NCBI GenBank assembly: GCA_016521575.1 | Contig: JAEKDP010000005.1 | Coordinates: forward strand, 62,001-126,000 | Direction: 5' to 3' | DNA length: 64,000 nt | Source of the DNA: Rhodobacteraceae bacterium F11138 | Lineage (GTDB): Bacteria > Pseudomonadota > Alphaproteobacteria > Rhodobacterales > Rhodobacteraceae | Shown here: in pieces, positions 23,826 through 33,104 of the stretch | Position numbering within the stretch: position 1 is the stretch's first letter | How the letters are laid out: every line of letters begins with the position of its first letter | Translations under genes and position numbers: made by a program | Notes under the pieces: generated by a model | Seen by the model: only the letters and a program-made list of their open reading frames with translations | Databases searched by the model: none | What the model was told of the DNA's origin: nothing

Positions 23826-24467
23826 ATGACCGATCAACACTTGCAGCATAACCCGCTTGATCACCTGCTTTGGGCGGTACCGGATCTGGACGCGGGGGCA
23901 CGGCTTTTTGCGGATTGTACGGGCGTTGTCCCCTCAGGGGGTGGAAGTCACGACGGGTTCGGCACGCGCAACACGCTCGCCTCGCTGGCCGAGAACCTGT
24001 ATTTCGAGGTGATTTCCGTCGACCCCGCGCAGGAGAACTTCAATGCCCGAGCCGGGCGCATCTCGGCGCTGGATGGGCCTGAAATGCATACATTCGGTGT
24101 GCGGGGCGACCAGCTGGAAGCGTATCGGGATACTGCGCGATCTTGTGGTCTGGCGGCCAGCGATCCGGTTGCGATGTCGCGTCGCCGCGCGGATGGCGTG
24201 CTGATCCAGTGGAGCGCAATCTATATCGAGGATGAGCACTGGGGCTATCACGTTCCGTTCCTGATCGACTGGATGGGCAGCGAGCACCCCTGGAAGACAA
24301 CCCCCAGGGGCTGCACCATGACCGAGTTCTGCGCGCTGCATCCGCAGGCCGACGAGCTGTCTGATATTTACAAGGCTCTTGGCGTGGATGTTCCTGTCCG
24401 GCCCTCGCCGACACCCGGCTTCCTGCTGCGGCTGAATACCCCCAACGGAGAGGTGATCCTGACATGA
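23826..24467 (+). CDS. VOC (glyoxalase-like) family protein
   Basis: A 213-residue protein with a vicinal-oxygen-chelate, glyoxalase-like fold: the start NPLDHLLWAVPDLDAGARLFADCTG is typical of the Glyoxalase_3-like group, with His in DHLLW and later EMHTFGV and a WGYHVPFLIDW segment. Members isomerise or bind small metabolites through a metal; the precise reaction is unknown. It is the first gene after a consensus promoter and a TetR-like operator, and overlaps the next gene by 4 bp (ATGA). Its operon partners are a thioesterase, an ABC importer, an oxidoreductase and a CoA ligase, which suggests catabolism of a carboxylic acid. Confidence 0.75.
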   Translation: MTDQHLQHNPLDHLLWAVPDLDAGARLFADCTGVVPSGGGSHDGFGTRNTLASLAENLYFEVISVDPAQENFNARAGRISALDGPEMHTFGVRGDQLEAYRDTARSCGLAASDPVAMSRRRADGVLIQWSAIYIEDEHWGYHVPFLIDWMGSEHPWKTTPRGCTMTEFCALHPQADELSDIYKALGVDVPVRPSPTPGFLLRLNTPNGEVILT

Positions 24468-24874
24468 CCCGTGACGAGCTGACCGCAATGGTGCGCGGTT
24501 GCCCTTTTCATCGTTTCCTCGATTTGCAACTGGACGATTTCGATGAAGAGCAGGGGGTGGTGACCCTGTCTCTTGTCGCGCGCGAGGAATTTTCCCGCTC
24601 GGAGGATCAGGTGGAGCTGCATGGCGGTGTGATTGCCACATTGATCGACATCGCAGGGGATTATGCCGTGGCGCTGAAAACCGGCTGTGGCGTGCCGACG
24701 ATCAACATGTCGGTCGACTACCTGCGTTTGGCGCGCGGGGCCAAAGCGATTGCGACCGCACGGATCGCCAAATGCGGGCGCAGCATAGCAGTCGTGACAA
24801 TAGAGGTATGCGACGAAACCGGTGCGAAAGTCGCGATCGGGCGCGGAACATACAGTTCCGCTGTCCGGGCATAG
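24464..24874 (+). CDS. PaaI-type hotdog thioesterase
   Basis: A 136-residue single hotdog-fold protein. The segment ELHGGVIATLIDIAGDYAVAL is the PaaI/YbgC-like active-site helix, with HGG and the catalytic Asp. The strand pattern that follows (PTINMSVDYLRLARGAKAIATARI) is typical. Such enzymes hydrolyse acyl- or aryl-CoA thioesters in the cytoplasm and can release dead-end CoA products in CoA-dependent catabolism. It is translationally coupled to the VOC gene. The C-terminal half resembles the N-terminal part of the operon's TetR regulator. Confidence 0.85.
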   Translation: MTRDELTAMVRGCPFHRFLDLQLDDFDEEQGVVTLSLVAREEFSRSEDQVELHGGVIATLIDIAGDYAVALKTGCGVPTINMSVDYLRLARGAKAIATARIAKCGRSIAVVTIEVCDETGAKVAIGRGTYSSAVRA

Positions 24875-24925
24875 GCTGCATCGAAACTAGGCCCGAACGG
24901 GCATCTTTGGGAGGAGATGGAAGAC

Positions 24926-26278
24926 ATGAATCGTATTGTGAGGACATCTGGTGCAACCGGCCGACGCGTGATTTCAAGACGCGGCCTGTTGCGCACGGGC
25001 GCGGCCCTGGGGGCCGGCGTTGCCATGCCCGGGCTGATTTCCAGAGCGGCCTGGGCGCAGGACGCCAAGAAACTGACCTTCATAAGCGAGGAATCCTCGC
25101 CCAAGGCCCAGGCGGTCTATGATCGGATCAATGCCGATTTCGAAAAGGAAACCGGGATCAAGGTTACGATGGAATATCCCGGATTTGCCAATATCGCGCA
25201 AAGAGTGGCCACGCTGATCGCCTCGGGCACCCCTGCCGAGCTTGTGTGGTATGGAACAGGCAGCGCGATGGAGGTCGGGCTTCAGGATCAGCTGGCCGAT
25301 GTCAGCGATCTGGTCAGTGAATTCGATATACCCGACAACCTTCGTCTGGTGATGAACGGCAAGGATCGGTCTGTGGCCACCAGCCAGCAGTTCGTCTATG
25401 GCTGGTATCGTTCGGATCTTTACGAAGAGGCAGGCATCGATCCCTACAGCGACTGGCCCGGCTATCTGGCCGCGGTCGAAAAGCTGAACAATCCGCCGTC
25501 GCATTATGGCAATGTCGTTCCGTCGGCCCAGTCGGGCGCGTCGCATCTGCTGATGGAAACCATGATGCAGAAGAACGACGCGCATTGGTTCGCCTTGAAC
25601 GATGCCGGTGAATACGAAGTTGCCCTGGATCAGGGCGACAACTTCAGCCGCGTGGTCGAAACGCTGGAATATCTGCATCAGATGCATCAGTTCTCGCCCG
25701 AAGGGTCGAATTACGGCTGGGGCGATCTGATGAGCCAGTATTTCACGGGCCGGGTCGCCAACAGCTACTATGTCGGTGCCCGCCTGCTTGAACAAACTCT
25801 GGCCAATGCCCCGGACCTGGCCCCCAAGACCAAGCCGATTTCGCTGCCTGCCAAGGCCACCGACAACTATTATCTGTCGGTTCAGGGTTTCCACATCGGC
25901 GCCGGATCGAACGAGGACGGCGCGCGCCAATATATCCAGTTCTTCCTGAACCACCCGGCCTATGTCGATTGGCTGCATTCGGTTCCGCTGCACATCATTC
26001 CCGCCAAGCGGGAGATACTGCAGTCCGAGGCCTATCAGGACAACGACGTGATTCAGCAACGCATGGACGTTCTGGAGTTTCTCGACAGCATCTGGGGCAA
26101 GGGGCGGGCGCCGTATTACTGGGACGGCGACAAGCTGAACCCCTATGTCGGCGTCTATCAGAATGACAATCTGGGCGGCTGGATGCTGGCGGCACGCAAT
26201 ATCGGCAAACAGGATGCCGAAAGCGTGGTGCGCGAAGCGGCTGAACAGATTCGGACCAAGATGGCCGATCTCCGCTGA
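24926..26278 (+). CDS. ABC solute-binding protein, family 1 (CUT1-type), Tat-exported
   Basis: A 450-residue extracellular solute-binding protein. The N-terminus has a twin-arginine signal (SRRGLLRTGAALGAG, about residues 15-30, with cleavage near RAAWA). The mature part LTFISEESSPKAQAVYDRINADFEKETGIKV is typical of the maltose/UgpB group. I chose ATG 24926 because GGAGGAG lies 9 bp before it; an ATG at 24917 overlaps that site. Tat export suggests folding or cofactor acquisition before secretion. The binding partner is unknown; this family binds sugars, glycerol phosphates and other polyols. Confidence 0.87.
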   Translation: MNRIVRTSGATGRRVISRRGLLRTGAALGAGVAMPGLISRAAWAQDAKKLTFISEESSPKAQAVYDRINADFEKETGIKVTMEYPGFANIAQRVATLIASGTPAELVWYGTGSAMEVGLQDQLADVSDLVSEFDIPDNLRLVMNGKDRSVATSQQFVYGWYRSDLYEEAGIDPYSDWPGYLAAVEKLNNPPSHYGNVVPSAQSGASHLLMETMMQKNDAHWFALNDAGEYEVALDQGDNFSRVVETLEYLHQMHQFSPEGSNYGWGDLMSQYFTGRVANSYYVGARLLEQTLANAPDLAPKTKPISLPAKATDNYYLSVQGFHIGAGSNEDGARQYIQFFLNHPAYVDWLHSVPLHIIPAKREILQSEAYQDNDVIQQRMDVLEFLDSIWGKGRAPYYWDGDKLNPYVGVYQNDNLGGWMLAARNIGKQDAESVVREAAEQIRTKMADLR

Positions 26279-26315
26279 TCCGCAGTTCAGACCACGGAAC
26301 AAGGCCGTGACATGG

Positions 26316-26348
26316 CGGCAGCCGTCCCCGATGGGGCGAGGGCTGCCG
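26316..26348. terminator. Hairpin after the CUT1 binding-protein gene
   Basis: Outer stem CGGCAGCC/GGCTGCCG with an inner GTCCCC-GAT-GGGG stem, 37 bp after the binding-protein stop and before the first permease. No T tract follows, so a protective or attenuating role is more likely than complete termination. Confidence 0.65.
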
Positions 26349-26379
26349 TGCTATGATCCCGAAACCCAAGGACGCAGTT

Positions 26380-27279
26380 ATGGCGAACACCAATCAAGCC
26401 CGCGAAGGCGCCTGGATATCGGCGGCAATAGCGCCGTCGCTTATTCTTCTGCTGATCGTGGCGTATCTGCCAATCCTCTACGCCCTCAGCCTGGCTTTCT
26501 ATGACAAAAGCGCATTCCGCCCGGACATGGAATGGGTGGGGCTGGCCAATGCCGAATGGCTTCTGGCGCAGAAAGATTTCTGGGCAGCCATGGGCCGGTC
26601 GGTGGTGTTCACCCTGGGCACGGTCGGGTTTCAGCTGGCGTTCGGGTTGTTTTTTGGCCTGTTGCTGAACCAGGCAATCGCCGGGCGCTCGGTGATGCGA
26701 TCGCTGGTGATCCTGCCCTATCTTCTGCCGACCATCGTGATCGGGCTGGTGTTCCGCTGGATCCTGAACCCCGAGTTCGGCGTTGTGAACCAGCTTTTGC
26801 TCAGCAGCGGGTTGATCGACCGGCCGATCAATTTCTTCGGCGGAATCGACGCGGCGATGCCTTCGATCATCATCACCACCGGTTGGCAATACGGGTCTTT
26901 CGCGGTGCTTCTGATCCTGGCCCGGCTGCAATCCATCAATCCCCGGCTCTATGAGGCCGCGCGCAGCTGCGGGGCAGGGACCTGGCGGTGTTTTGTCGAT
27001 GTGACGCTGCCCAACCTGCGCACGACGCTTTTGCTGATCGCCCTGCTGCGAGGTATCTGGATGTTCAACAAGTTCGATCTGATCTGGATCATCACCCAGG
27101 GTGGTCCGCTGCAGGCGACCGAAACCCTGCCGATCTATATCTACGAGATCGCATTCCGGGATTTCGATTTCGGACGCGCCGCGGCGGGCTGTGTTGCGAT
27201 CTTCATAATCCTGCTGTTGTTTTCCTTTATCTATTTCAAGTTCTTCAATCCGACCAAAGAAGTGGAGGTGAACCGATGA
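26380..27279 (+). CDS. ABC sugar-type permease (MalF/UgpA-like)
   Basis: A 299-residue inner-membrane permease of about six helices, with the binding-protein-dependent transport signature EAARSCGAGTWRCFVDVTLPNL (EAA loop). I chose ATG 26380 because AAGGA lies 7 bp before it; an in-frame ATG at 26353 would sit next to the preceding hairpin. It pairs with the next permease in a CUT1-type importer. Its end overlaps the next start. Confidence 0.87.
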   Translation: MANTNQAREGAWISAAIAPSLILLLIVAYLPILYALSLAFYDKSAFRPDMEWVGLANAEWLLAQKDFWAAMGRSVVFTLGTVGFQLAFGLFFGLLLNQAIAGRSVMRSLVILPYLLPTIVIGLVFRWILNPEFGVVNQLLLSSGLIDRPINFFGGIDAAMPSIIITTGWQYGSFAVLLILARLQSINPRLYEAARSCGAGTWRCFVDVTLPNLRTTLLLIALLRGIWMFNKFDLIWIITQGGPLQATETLPIYIYEIAFRDFDFGRAAAGCVAIFIILLLFSFIYFKFFNPTKEVEVNR

Positions 27280-28097
27280 CCCGCGAATTTGCGTGGCGTT
27301 GGATGCGCTTTCTCTGGTTGGCGGTGGGTATGCTGTTCGTTTGCTTCCCGCTGTACTGGATGGCGGTCACGGCGCTGACCCCGCGGACCGAACTGTTCCG
27401 CCCGCCCTATGATGTGATCCGTTTCAGCTATTCCCTGGAAAACATCCGTGAATTGCTGTCGGCCACCCAATTCCTGACCTTCATGGGCAACAGCCTGATC
27501 GTGGCGCTGGGAACCGTCGTGATCAACGTCATGGCTTCGACCCTTGCGGGATATGCGCTCAGCCGGTTTGAGTTCCGCGGCAAGAAGACCTTTGTGGCGG
27601 CGACGCTCTGGACCTATATGTTCCCGCCGATCCTGCTGGCAATTCCGCTGTACCTGGTGTTTTCCTATATCGGGCTTCGCAATTCCTATGGCGGGCTGAT
27701 CCTTGCGCATGTGTCGATCTCGCTGCCGCTGAACGTCTGGATCATGTGGCAGTATTTTCAGGTCGTGCCCCGCTCGCTGGAAGAGGCGGCATGGACCTCG
27801 GGCGCGTCGCGACTGCGCGCGCTGATCGAGGTGCTTTTGCCAAGCGCCCTGCCGGGCATCATTTCAGCGGCGATTTTCTCATTCGCGCTGTCGTGGAACG
27901 ATTTTGCCTTCGCCTTTATCCTGCAGACCGATATTGCCATGTTCACCCTGCCGGTCGGCTTGGCCACATTCGTGGAACAATCCGCGATCCACTGGGGGCT
28001 GATCATGGCGTCGTCGCTGATCGTGTCCCTGCCGACCTTTGCGCTGGTCTTTTTCCTGCAACGCTATCTCATGCACGGTTTTTCGATCGGCAAATGA
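27276..28097 (+). CDS. ABC sugar-type permease (MalG/UgpE-like)
   Basis: A 273-residue permease with six helices and the EAA loop EAAWTSGASRLRALIEVLLPSALPG. GGAGG precedes ATG 27276, which overlaps the upstream stop (ATGA). It is the second membrane subunit of the CUT1-type importer, and the ATPase follows 32 bp later. Confidence 0.88.
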   Translation: MTREFAWRWMRFLWLAVGMLFVCFPLYWMAVTALTPRTELFRPPYDVIRFSYSLENIRELLSATQFLTFMGNSLIVALGTVVINVMASTLAGYALSRFEFRGKKTFVAATLWTYMFPPILLAIPLYLVFSYIGLRNSYGGLILAHVSISLPLNVWIMWQYFQVVPRSLEEAAWTSGASRLRALIEVLLPSALPGIISAAIFSFALSWNDFAFAFILQTDIAMFTLPVGLATFVEQSAIHWGLIMASSLIVSLPTFALVFFLQRYLMHGFSIGK

Positions 28098-28129
28098 CGC
28101 CCCCACGGCCATTACGGAGTTCTTCATAA

Positions 28130-29254
28130 ATGTCAGTGGCACTGAAACTGGACAACGTCACCAAGACCTTCACCCAGAACGGCAAGACCATCGCCGCGGT
28201 GGACGATCTTTCCCTGGACATCCAACCGGGCGAGTTCTTCACATTCGTCGGGGCCTCGGGCTGTGGCAAGACCACGACGCTGCGCATGATCGCCGGGCTG
28301 GAAACGGTCAGCAGCGGGAAAATCCTGTTTGACGATCAGGATGTGACCAATGTCACCACCCAGAAGCGCGGCATCGGCATGGTGTTTCAGGACATCGCGC
28401 TGTTTCCGTTCATGAGCATCCGCGACAATATCGGCTATCCGTTGAAAGTGGCCGGCATGCCCAAATCGCAGATCGCACAAAAGGTCGAGGCAGCGGCGGA
28501 TCTCTTGTCGATTACCGACAAGCTGTCGATGCGCCCTACGCAATTGTCCGGGGGGCAGCAACAGCGGGTTGCCATTGGCCGGGCCATCGTGAAAGAGCCC
28601 AAGATTTTGCTGCTGGATGAACCATTGTCGGCGCTGGATGCGCGGCTGCGGACCGAGATGCGCACCGAAATCCTGCGCCTGCATCGCCGGATCAACGCCA
28701 CCATCGTCTATGTCACCCATGATCAGGTCGAAGCCATGACCATGTCGTCGCGGGTCGCGATAATGGAGGCGGGCCGTGCCGCGCAGGTTGATACGCCCAG
28801 ACAGGTTTTTCGGGCGCCCCGGTATGAAAGCGTTGCCACGTTCATAGGCACTCCGGCGATGAATGTCTGGGACATGCAGGTCACCGGCAAGGCCGGACAG
28901 CCCGTGTTGCAAGGTGGTGGAATGACTGTGGCCCTGACCCGCGAAGACGCCGCGGCGCTGGACGGATTCCGGTGGGTGCGGATGGGGGTCCGCCCCGCTG
29001 CGCTGAAGATCGTACCGCAGGACGAGGCGGATTTCTCGGCCGTTCTGCATCTGCGCGAGCCGCTGGGTTTTGAGGATGAATGCCATCTTGAGACGGCCGA
29101 TGGCACGGACATCAAACTGGTGGGCCGCGTCCCGGATACTCTGGTCGAAGGCGCATCTTTGCATATCGCCGTAGATCGCGCGGACTACTGCATTTTTCAC
29201 CCCGATACGGGCAAGGCGCTGCGGCATGGGCTCGCACCGCTGACCGCCGCCTGA
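28130..29254 (+). CDS. ABC ATPase, UgpC/MalK-like
   Basis: A 374-residue ATPase with Walker A GASGCGKTTTL, signature LSGGQQQRVAIG, Walker B ILLLDEPLSALDARL, the VTHD switch and a C-terminal TOBE/OB domain (about 245-374) of the MalK type. It powers the CUT1-type importer formed by the three preceding genes. ATPases of this type are sometimes shared between importers. Confidence 0.88.
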   Translation: MSVALKLDNVTKTFTQNGKTIAAVDDLSLDIQPGEFFTFVGASGCGKTTTLRMIAGLETVSSGKILFDDQDVTNVTTQKRGIGMVFQDIALFPFMSIRDNIGYPLKVAGMPKSQIAQKVEAAADLLSITDKLSMRPTQLSGGQQQRVAIGRAIVKEPKILLLDEPLSALDARLRTEMRTEILRLHRRINATIVYVTHDQVEAMTMSSRVAIMEAGRAAQVDTPRQVFRAPRYESVATFIGTPAMNVWDMQVTGKAGQPVLQGGGMTVALTREDAAALDGFRWVRMGVRPAALKIVPQDEADFSAVLHLREPLGFEDECHLETADGTDIKLVGRVPDTLVEGASLHIAVDRADYCIFHPDTGKALRHGLAPLTAA

Positions 29255-29282
29255 ACGACAAGCAAAAGAAAAGGACCAGGAC

Positions 29283-30290
29283 ATGAAAGCCATTATCTTC
29301 AAAGAGCATGGCCCCTTTGAAAACCTTCACGAAGCCGAGGTGGCGGATCCCGAACCCGGTCCGACGGAATGTCTGTTGAGGGTGCGCGCTGTCTCGTTGA
29401 ACGGGTTTGATCCGATGGTCATGCGCGGTATTCCGGGGCTGAAAACGCCCCTGCCAATGATCCCTGGCGCGGACATCGCCGCCGAGATCGTCGAGCTGGG
29501 CAAAGAGGTGAACAGCGCCGATTGGGCGGTCGGGCAGCGGGTCGCCGTGAACCCGGCCAATGAAATGGGGATGATGGGGGAAACCCTGCGCGGGGGGCTG
29601 TGCGAATACATCGCTGTCGACCAGACACAGCTTGTGCACGTGCCGGATGCTGTGTCGGATCATCACGCGGCCTGCCTGCCCACCGCATATGCCACTGCGT
29701 ACCGGATGCTGTTCACGCGCGGGCAGATCCAAAACGGCGAGACCGTTCTGATCCTTGGGGCCAGCGGCGGCGTCGGCACCTGCTGTATCCAACTGGCCAA
29801 ATCGGCAGGGTGCAAGGTGATCGCGGTGACCAGCAGCGCGGCGAAATCCGAAAAGCTGAAAGAGATCGGCGCCGATCAGGTCGTGGATACATCAGCAATC
29901 AGCTATGTGGATTTCATCAAGGAACATTACGGCAAGCCGCGCACCCGGGGCGAGACCGGCGGCGTCGATGTCTGCGTGAACTATTCCGGCGGGGAAGACT
30001 GGACCAAGGCGTTCAAGGCCGTGCGCCGGGGGGGGCGTATCCTGACCTGCGGCGCGACTGCCGGGTACGATCCGAAAACCGATATCCGCTATATTTGGTC
30101 CTTTGAACACACCATCATCGGCTCGAATGGCTGGCAGCGGGAAGATCACGTCAAGATGCTGGATCTCATTGCGAAGGGGGATTTGGTGCCGATCGTTGAT
30201 CGCGTTGTGCCCATGGGCGACATCCAAACTGCGATGCGGGACCTTTATGAGCGCAAGGTCGTCGGCAAAGTCGTATTGGAAGTGAACTGA
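29283..30290 (+). CDS. MDR-family quinone oxidoreductase/alcohol dehydrogenase
   Basis: A 335-residue medium-chain dehydrogenase/reductase. The GroES-like N-terminus (MKAIIFKEHGPFENLHEAEV) is followed by a Rossmann domain with the NADP motif LILGASGGVGTCCIQLAKSAGCKVIAVTSSAAK. Catalytic-zinc ligands are not evident, pointing to the zinc-free quinone oxidoreductase/enoyl-reductase branch. An AAAAGGACCAGG site precedes the ATG. It is probably a redox step in the operon's CoA-dependent catabolic route; the substrate is unknown. Confidence 0.85.
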   Translation: MKAIIFKEHGPFENLHEAEVADPEPGPTECLLRVRAVSLNGFDPMVMRGIPGLKTPLPMIPGADIAAEIVELGKEVNSADWAVGQRVAVNPANEMGMMGETLRGGLCEYIAVDQTQLVHVPDAVSDHHAACLPTAYATAYRMLFTRGQIQNGETVLILGASGGVGTCCIQLAKSAGCKVIAVTSSAAKSEKLKEIGADQVVDTSAISYVDFIKEHYGKPRTRGETGGVDVCVNYSGGEDWTKAFKAVRRGGRILTCGATAGYDPKTDIRYIWSFEHTIIGSNGWQREDHVKMLDLIAKGDLVPIVDRVVPMGDIQTAMRDLYERKVVGKVVLEVN

Positions 30291-30308
30291 TCTGAGAGAG
30301 GCTTCACT

Positions 30309-31823
30309 ATGATCTCAAATAATCTGGGAAAATGTTTCGACGCTGCCCAGTGGGCTGACAAAGCCGCCCTGATTGAACCAGGCGATTTCTCTGCTCCCCG
30401 CCGCACGAGTTTTGCCGAGTTGGACGCGGAATGCGATGCCGTGGCGCGCGGCCTGGTGGCCCGCGGCTATCGTCCCGGTGATGCCATCGGCATTCTGGCG
30501 CAGAACAGCCGTGAACAGGTGTGTGCCTATCTGGGGATCATGCGGGCGGGGATGGTGGCGGTTCCTTTTTCTTTCAAACTGAACCAGAAGATCTGTTCCC
30601 ATATCGTCAGGGATTCCGGCATGAAGGCCGTGTTCTGCGATCCGGCCTATCGCGCAATGCTGACCGACACGGCTGACATGCCCGAGGTGCTGAGCCTTGA
30701 GCGGGGCGGCGGTTTCGAGGATCTGCTTGATCCCGGCCCGTTCGACACGTTCGAGCCGCAAGAGCGTGAGCTGGCCATGATCCTCTATACCTCGGGTTCA
30801 ACGGGAAATCCCAAAGGTGTCCTGCTGTCGCATGCGTCCCAGCGTTGGTCCCTGGAACGCGGCGCGGCACTTTATGGGGACCGGGCAAGCAACTGCTATA
30901 TCGTTGCGGCGCCCATGTTCCATATGAATGCCACGATCAGTCTGAAAAGCGCCCTGGCCTGTGGCGCCACGACGGTATTGTTGCCGACGTTCGATGCGGA
31001 ATCCTATGCGCGTTCAATCCAGGAATTCGGCGTGACCGCTCTGACTTCGGTGCCGACCATGCTTGCTTTGGTCGCGAAAGAATCCGAAAGGCTGGGCCAT
31101 CTGGATTTTTCGTCCGTGCAAGAGGTCATGATGGGATCCGCGCCACTGACCCAGGCGCTGATCGACAAGGTTCAGGCGATTTTCCCGGGTGCACGGATCA
31201 GCAACAGCTATGGCACCACCGAAGGCGGGCCTTCTCCGTTCGGCCCGCATCCCGATGGCATCCCGCGCCCGCCCTTGTCGCTGGGATATCCGGCACCGGA
31301 GCTTGAGGTGGAACTGCGTGAAAGCGACCAGCCCGACCAGGGTGTGTTCTATGTGCGCAGCCCGATGAGAATGGAAGGGTACAGGAACCTGCCAGAGAAA
31401 ACCGCCGAGGTTCTGAAAGATGGCTGGTATCGCTCTGGTGATATCATGCGGCGGGATGCCGATGGATTTTTCTATTTTGTCGGGCGCGCCGATGACATGT
31501 TCAATGTCGGCGGTGAAAACGTCTGGCCCGGCGAGGTGGAGAAGCTGATCGAAAGCCTGCCCGGGGTGCATCAGGCCTGTGTCGTGCCTGTCCCGCACGA
31601 AACCAAGCATCTGGCGCCGTTTGCCTGGGTTGTGCTGCAAAACCACGCGTCACTGAGCGAAGAGGATGTGAAGAAACATACCTTGGATAACGGTCCCGCT
31701 TTTGCCCATCCGCGCCATGTGCATTTCTTGCAGGAAATCCCGCTTGCGGGAACAAACAAGCCCGACCGAAAGAAACTGGAAGCGTTGGCGCGGCAAGAAA
31801 CAGAGCGGCTGAAGAAGGCGTGA
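30309..31823 (+). CDS. AMP-dependent acyl/aryl-CoA synthetase
   Basis: A 504-residue adenylating enzyme of the ANL superfamily. The ATP loop ILYTSGSTGNPKGVLLSH, the GTTEGG motif region (NSYGTTEGGP), YRSGDIMRRDADGFFYFVGRADDM and the C-terminal catalytic lysine segment GTNKPDRKKLEA are all visible. It activates a carboxylic acid to its CoA thioester in the cytoplasm. Coexpression with a thioesterase, VOC protein and importer suggests that the imported compound, or its product, is degraded as a CoA ester. The acid is not identifiable from sequence. Confidence 0.9.
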   Translation: MISNNLGKCFDAAQWADKAALIEPGDFSAPRRTSFAELDAECDAVARGLVARGYRPGDAIGILAQNSREQVCAYLGIMRAGMVAVPFSFKLNQKICSHIVRDSGMKAVFCDPAYRAMLTDTADMPEVLSLERGGGFEDLLDPGPFDTFEPQERELAMILYTSGSTGNPKGVLLSHASQRWSLERGAALYGDRASNCYIVAAPMFHMNATISLKSALACGATTVLLPTFDAESYARSIQEFGVTALTSVPTMLALVAKESERLGHLDFSSVQEVMMGSAPLTQALIDKVQAIFPGARISNSYGTTEGGPSPFGPHPDGIPRPPLSLGYPAPELEVELRESDQPDQGVFYVRSPMRMEGYRNLPEKTAEVLKDGWYRSGDIMRRDADGFFYFVGRADDMFNVGGENVWPGEVEKLIESLPGVHQACVVPVPHETKHLAPFAWVVLQNHASLSEEDVKKHTLDNGPAFAHPRHVHFLQEIPLAGTNKPDRKKLEALARQETERLKKA

Positions 31824-31889
31824 AACAGTATTCTTGTCAACGCTCTGGTGGTGTAAACACGCACCTGTTTTCATAGCAGGGACCGGCAC

Positions 31890-32879
31890 ATGGACAAAAC
31901 GTTTCAGACTTTGATCGGAAAGGACGAACCGGACAATATCGCAGCGACGTTTCAGCCGCAGCAACCGGACACAACCAGCCACCTCGCACTGCACCCGTCA
32001 GAGCTGTTTTGTCTGGCTGAACAGTTGGTGGCGCATCGGGGCAAGAAATATGCAGCTGCAAATCTCATTGACACATCCGCGCAGTTCTTTGACCTGACAG
32101 CGCGAAGCGGGTTCAAAGGTATTGCGAAACGGATCACCAGAAAATCGCAATATTCTGTCTGGGACATTCAGTTTTCAGGCAACAACGGGTGCCGGATCGC
32201 TGCCGTGAAGCTGAGCTATCTGAGCAATGCGGATGATGCCGATGATCTTCCGTCTGACAACAAGGTGAAACACGCGCCTAAAACCAGCCCGCCGAAATCG
32301 GAAAACAAGCGGGACCTGGTCGCCGAAGCTGCCTGCCAGGTCATAGCGGACAAAGGGTTCGCCGGGGCCTCGATGCGCGAGATCGCGGCAGCGGCAGGTA
32401 TGCATGTGCCGACGATGTACCAATATGTACGCAGCAAGGACGAGGTGCTCGAGCTTGTCTACAACAGTGCGATACTGCGCGTGCGTCAGAATGCTGCCGA
32501 TGCGCTGAATGCCGATCTTGAACCGCTGGACAAGTTGATGCTGCTGATCGCCAGCCTGGTGAAAGGCAACTTCGAGATGCGGAAAGAGGCAGGTGTGCTG
32601 AACCGGGAACTGCGGTCATTGTCGCATGAGGGACGCGTGCGGGTTCTTGCGCATTATTCCGGCTTTATGAAGGAAGTGGCAGATATCATTTCCAACGGCG
32701 TTTCCAGCGGAGAATTTCGCGACGTCGACGCTCATATCGTCGCCAATGTCATAGATGCCATTTGCGACATGTGGGCGCTAAGACCTTTCGCCTTGTCCGA
32801 TGTAAAGCAAGAAGACTTCATCGAAGAAGTCTCTCGTTTCGTGACGTATGGTTTGTTCCGCAAATCCGATGCACCATGA
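31890..32879 (+). CDS. TetR-family regulator with hotdog-like N-terminal extension
   Basis: A 329-residue protein. A canonical TetR HTH begins only near residue 138 (RDLVAEAACQVIADKGFAGASM, then AAAAGMHVPTMYQYVRSKDEVL) and is followed by a ligand-binding helical domain to the end. The first 115 residues are not TetR. Residues about 62-110 (SAQFFDLTARSGFKGIAKRI, ending CRIAAVKLSY) show the strand pattern of a hotdog thioesterase C-terminal half and align without gaps to the operon's own PaaI-like enzyme, though identity is low. A linker rich in Asp, Lys and Pro joins the parts. AGGGA precedes ATG 31890. It is the likely repressor of the operon, perhaps sensing an acyl-CoA. Confidence 0.75.
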   Translation: MDKTFQTLIGKDEPDNIAATFQPQQPDTTSHLALHPSELFCLAEQLVAHRGKKYAAANLIDTSAQFFDLTARSGFKGIAKRITRKSQYSVWDIQFSGNNGCRIAAVKLSYLSNADDADDLPSDNKVKHAPKTSPPKSENKRDLVAEAACQVIADKGFAGASMREIAAAAGMHVPTMYQYVRSKDEVLELVYNSAILRVRQNAADALNADLEPLDKLMLLIASLVKGNFEMRKEAGVLNRELRSLSHEGRVRVLAHYSGFMKEVADIISNGVSSGEFRDVDAHIVANVIDAICDMWALRPFALSDVKQEDFIEEVSRFVTYGLFRKSDAP

Positions 32880-33104
32880 GTGTTCAACCGAGAGATCCGG
32901 TTCTGTCACGTTGGTCGGAACAATCTGGCAATCCTGCTGGTCGGGCGAACTGCGTCACAGTCTGGCGCCCGGTCGGATCTGCGGCGTGCGCGTCTGCCGG
33001 TGGACAAGACAGCCGTGTGGGGCGTCAGCGCAGATTTTTGGTTAGACTTCGGGCGGTGGGCTGGCTAGCGTCGTTTCGGGTCGCAGCTTGATAGGGCTAT
33101 GTCC

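Noticed and set aside
24891-24902. GCCCGAACGGGC palindrome before the CUT1 binding-protein gene
   Set aside because: It is only a 5-bp stem with a 2-nt loop in GC-rich DNA, so it can arise by chance; no matching copy was found.
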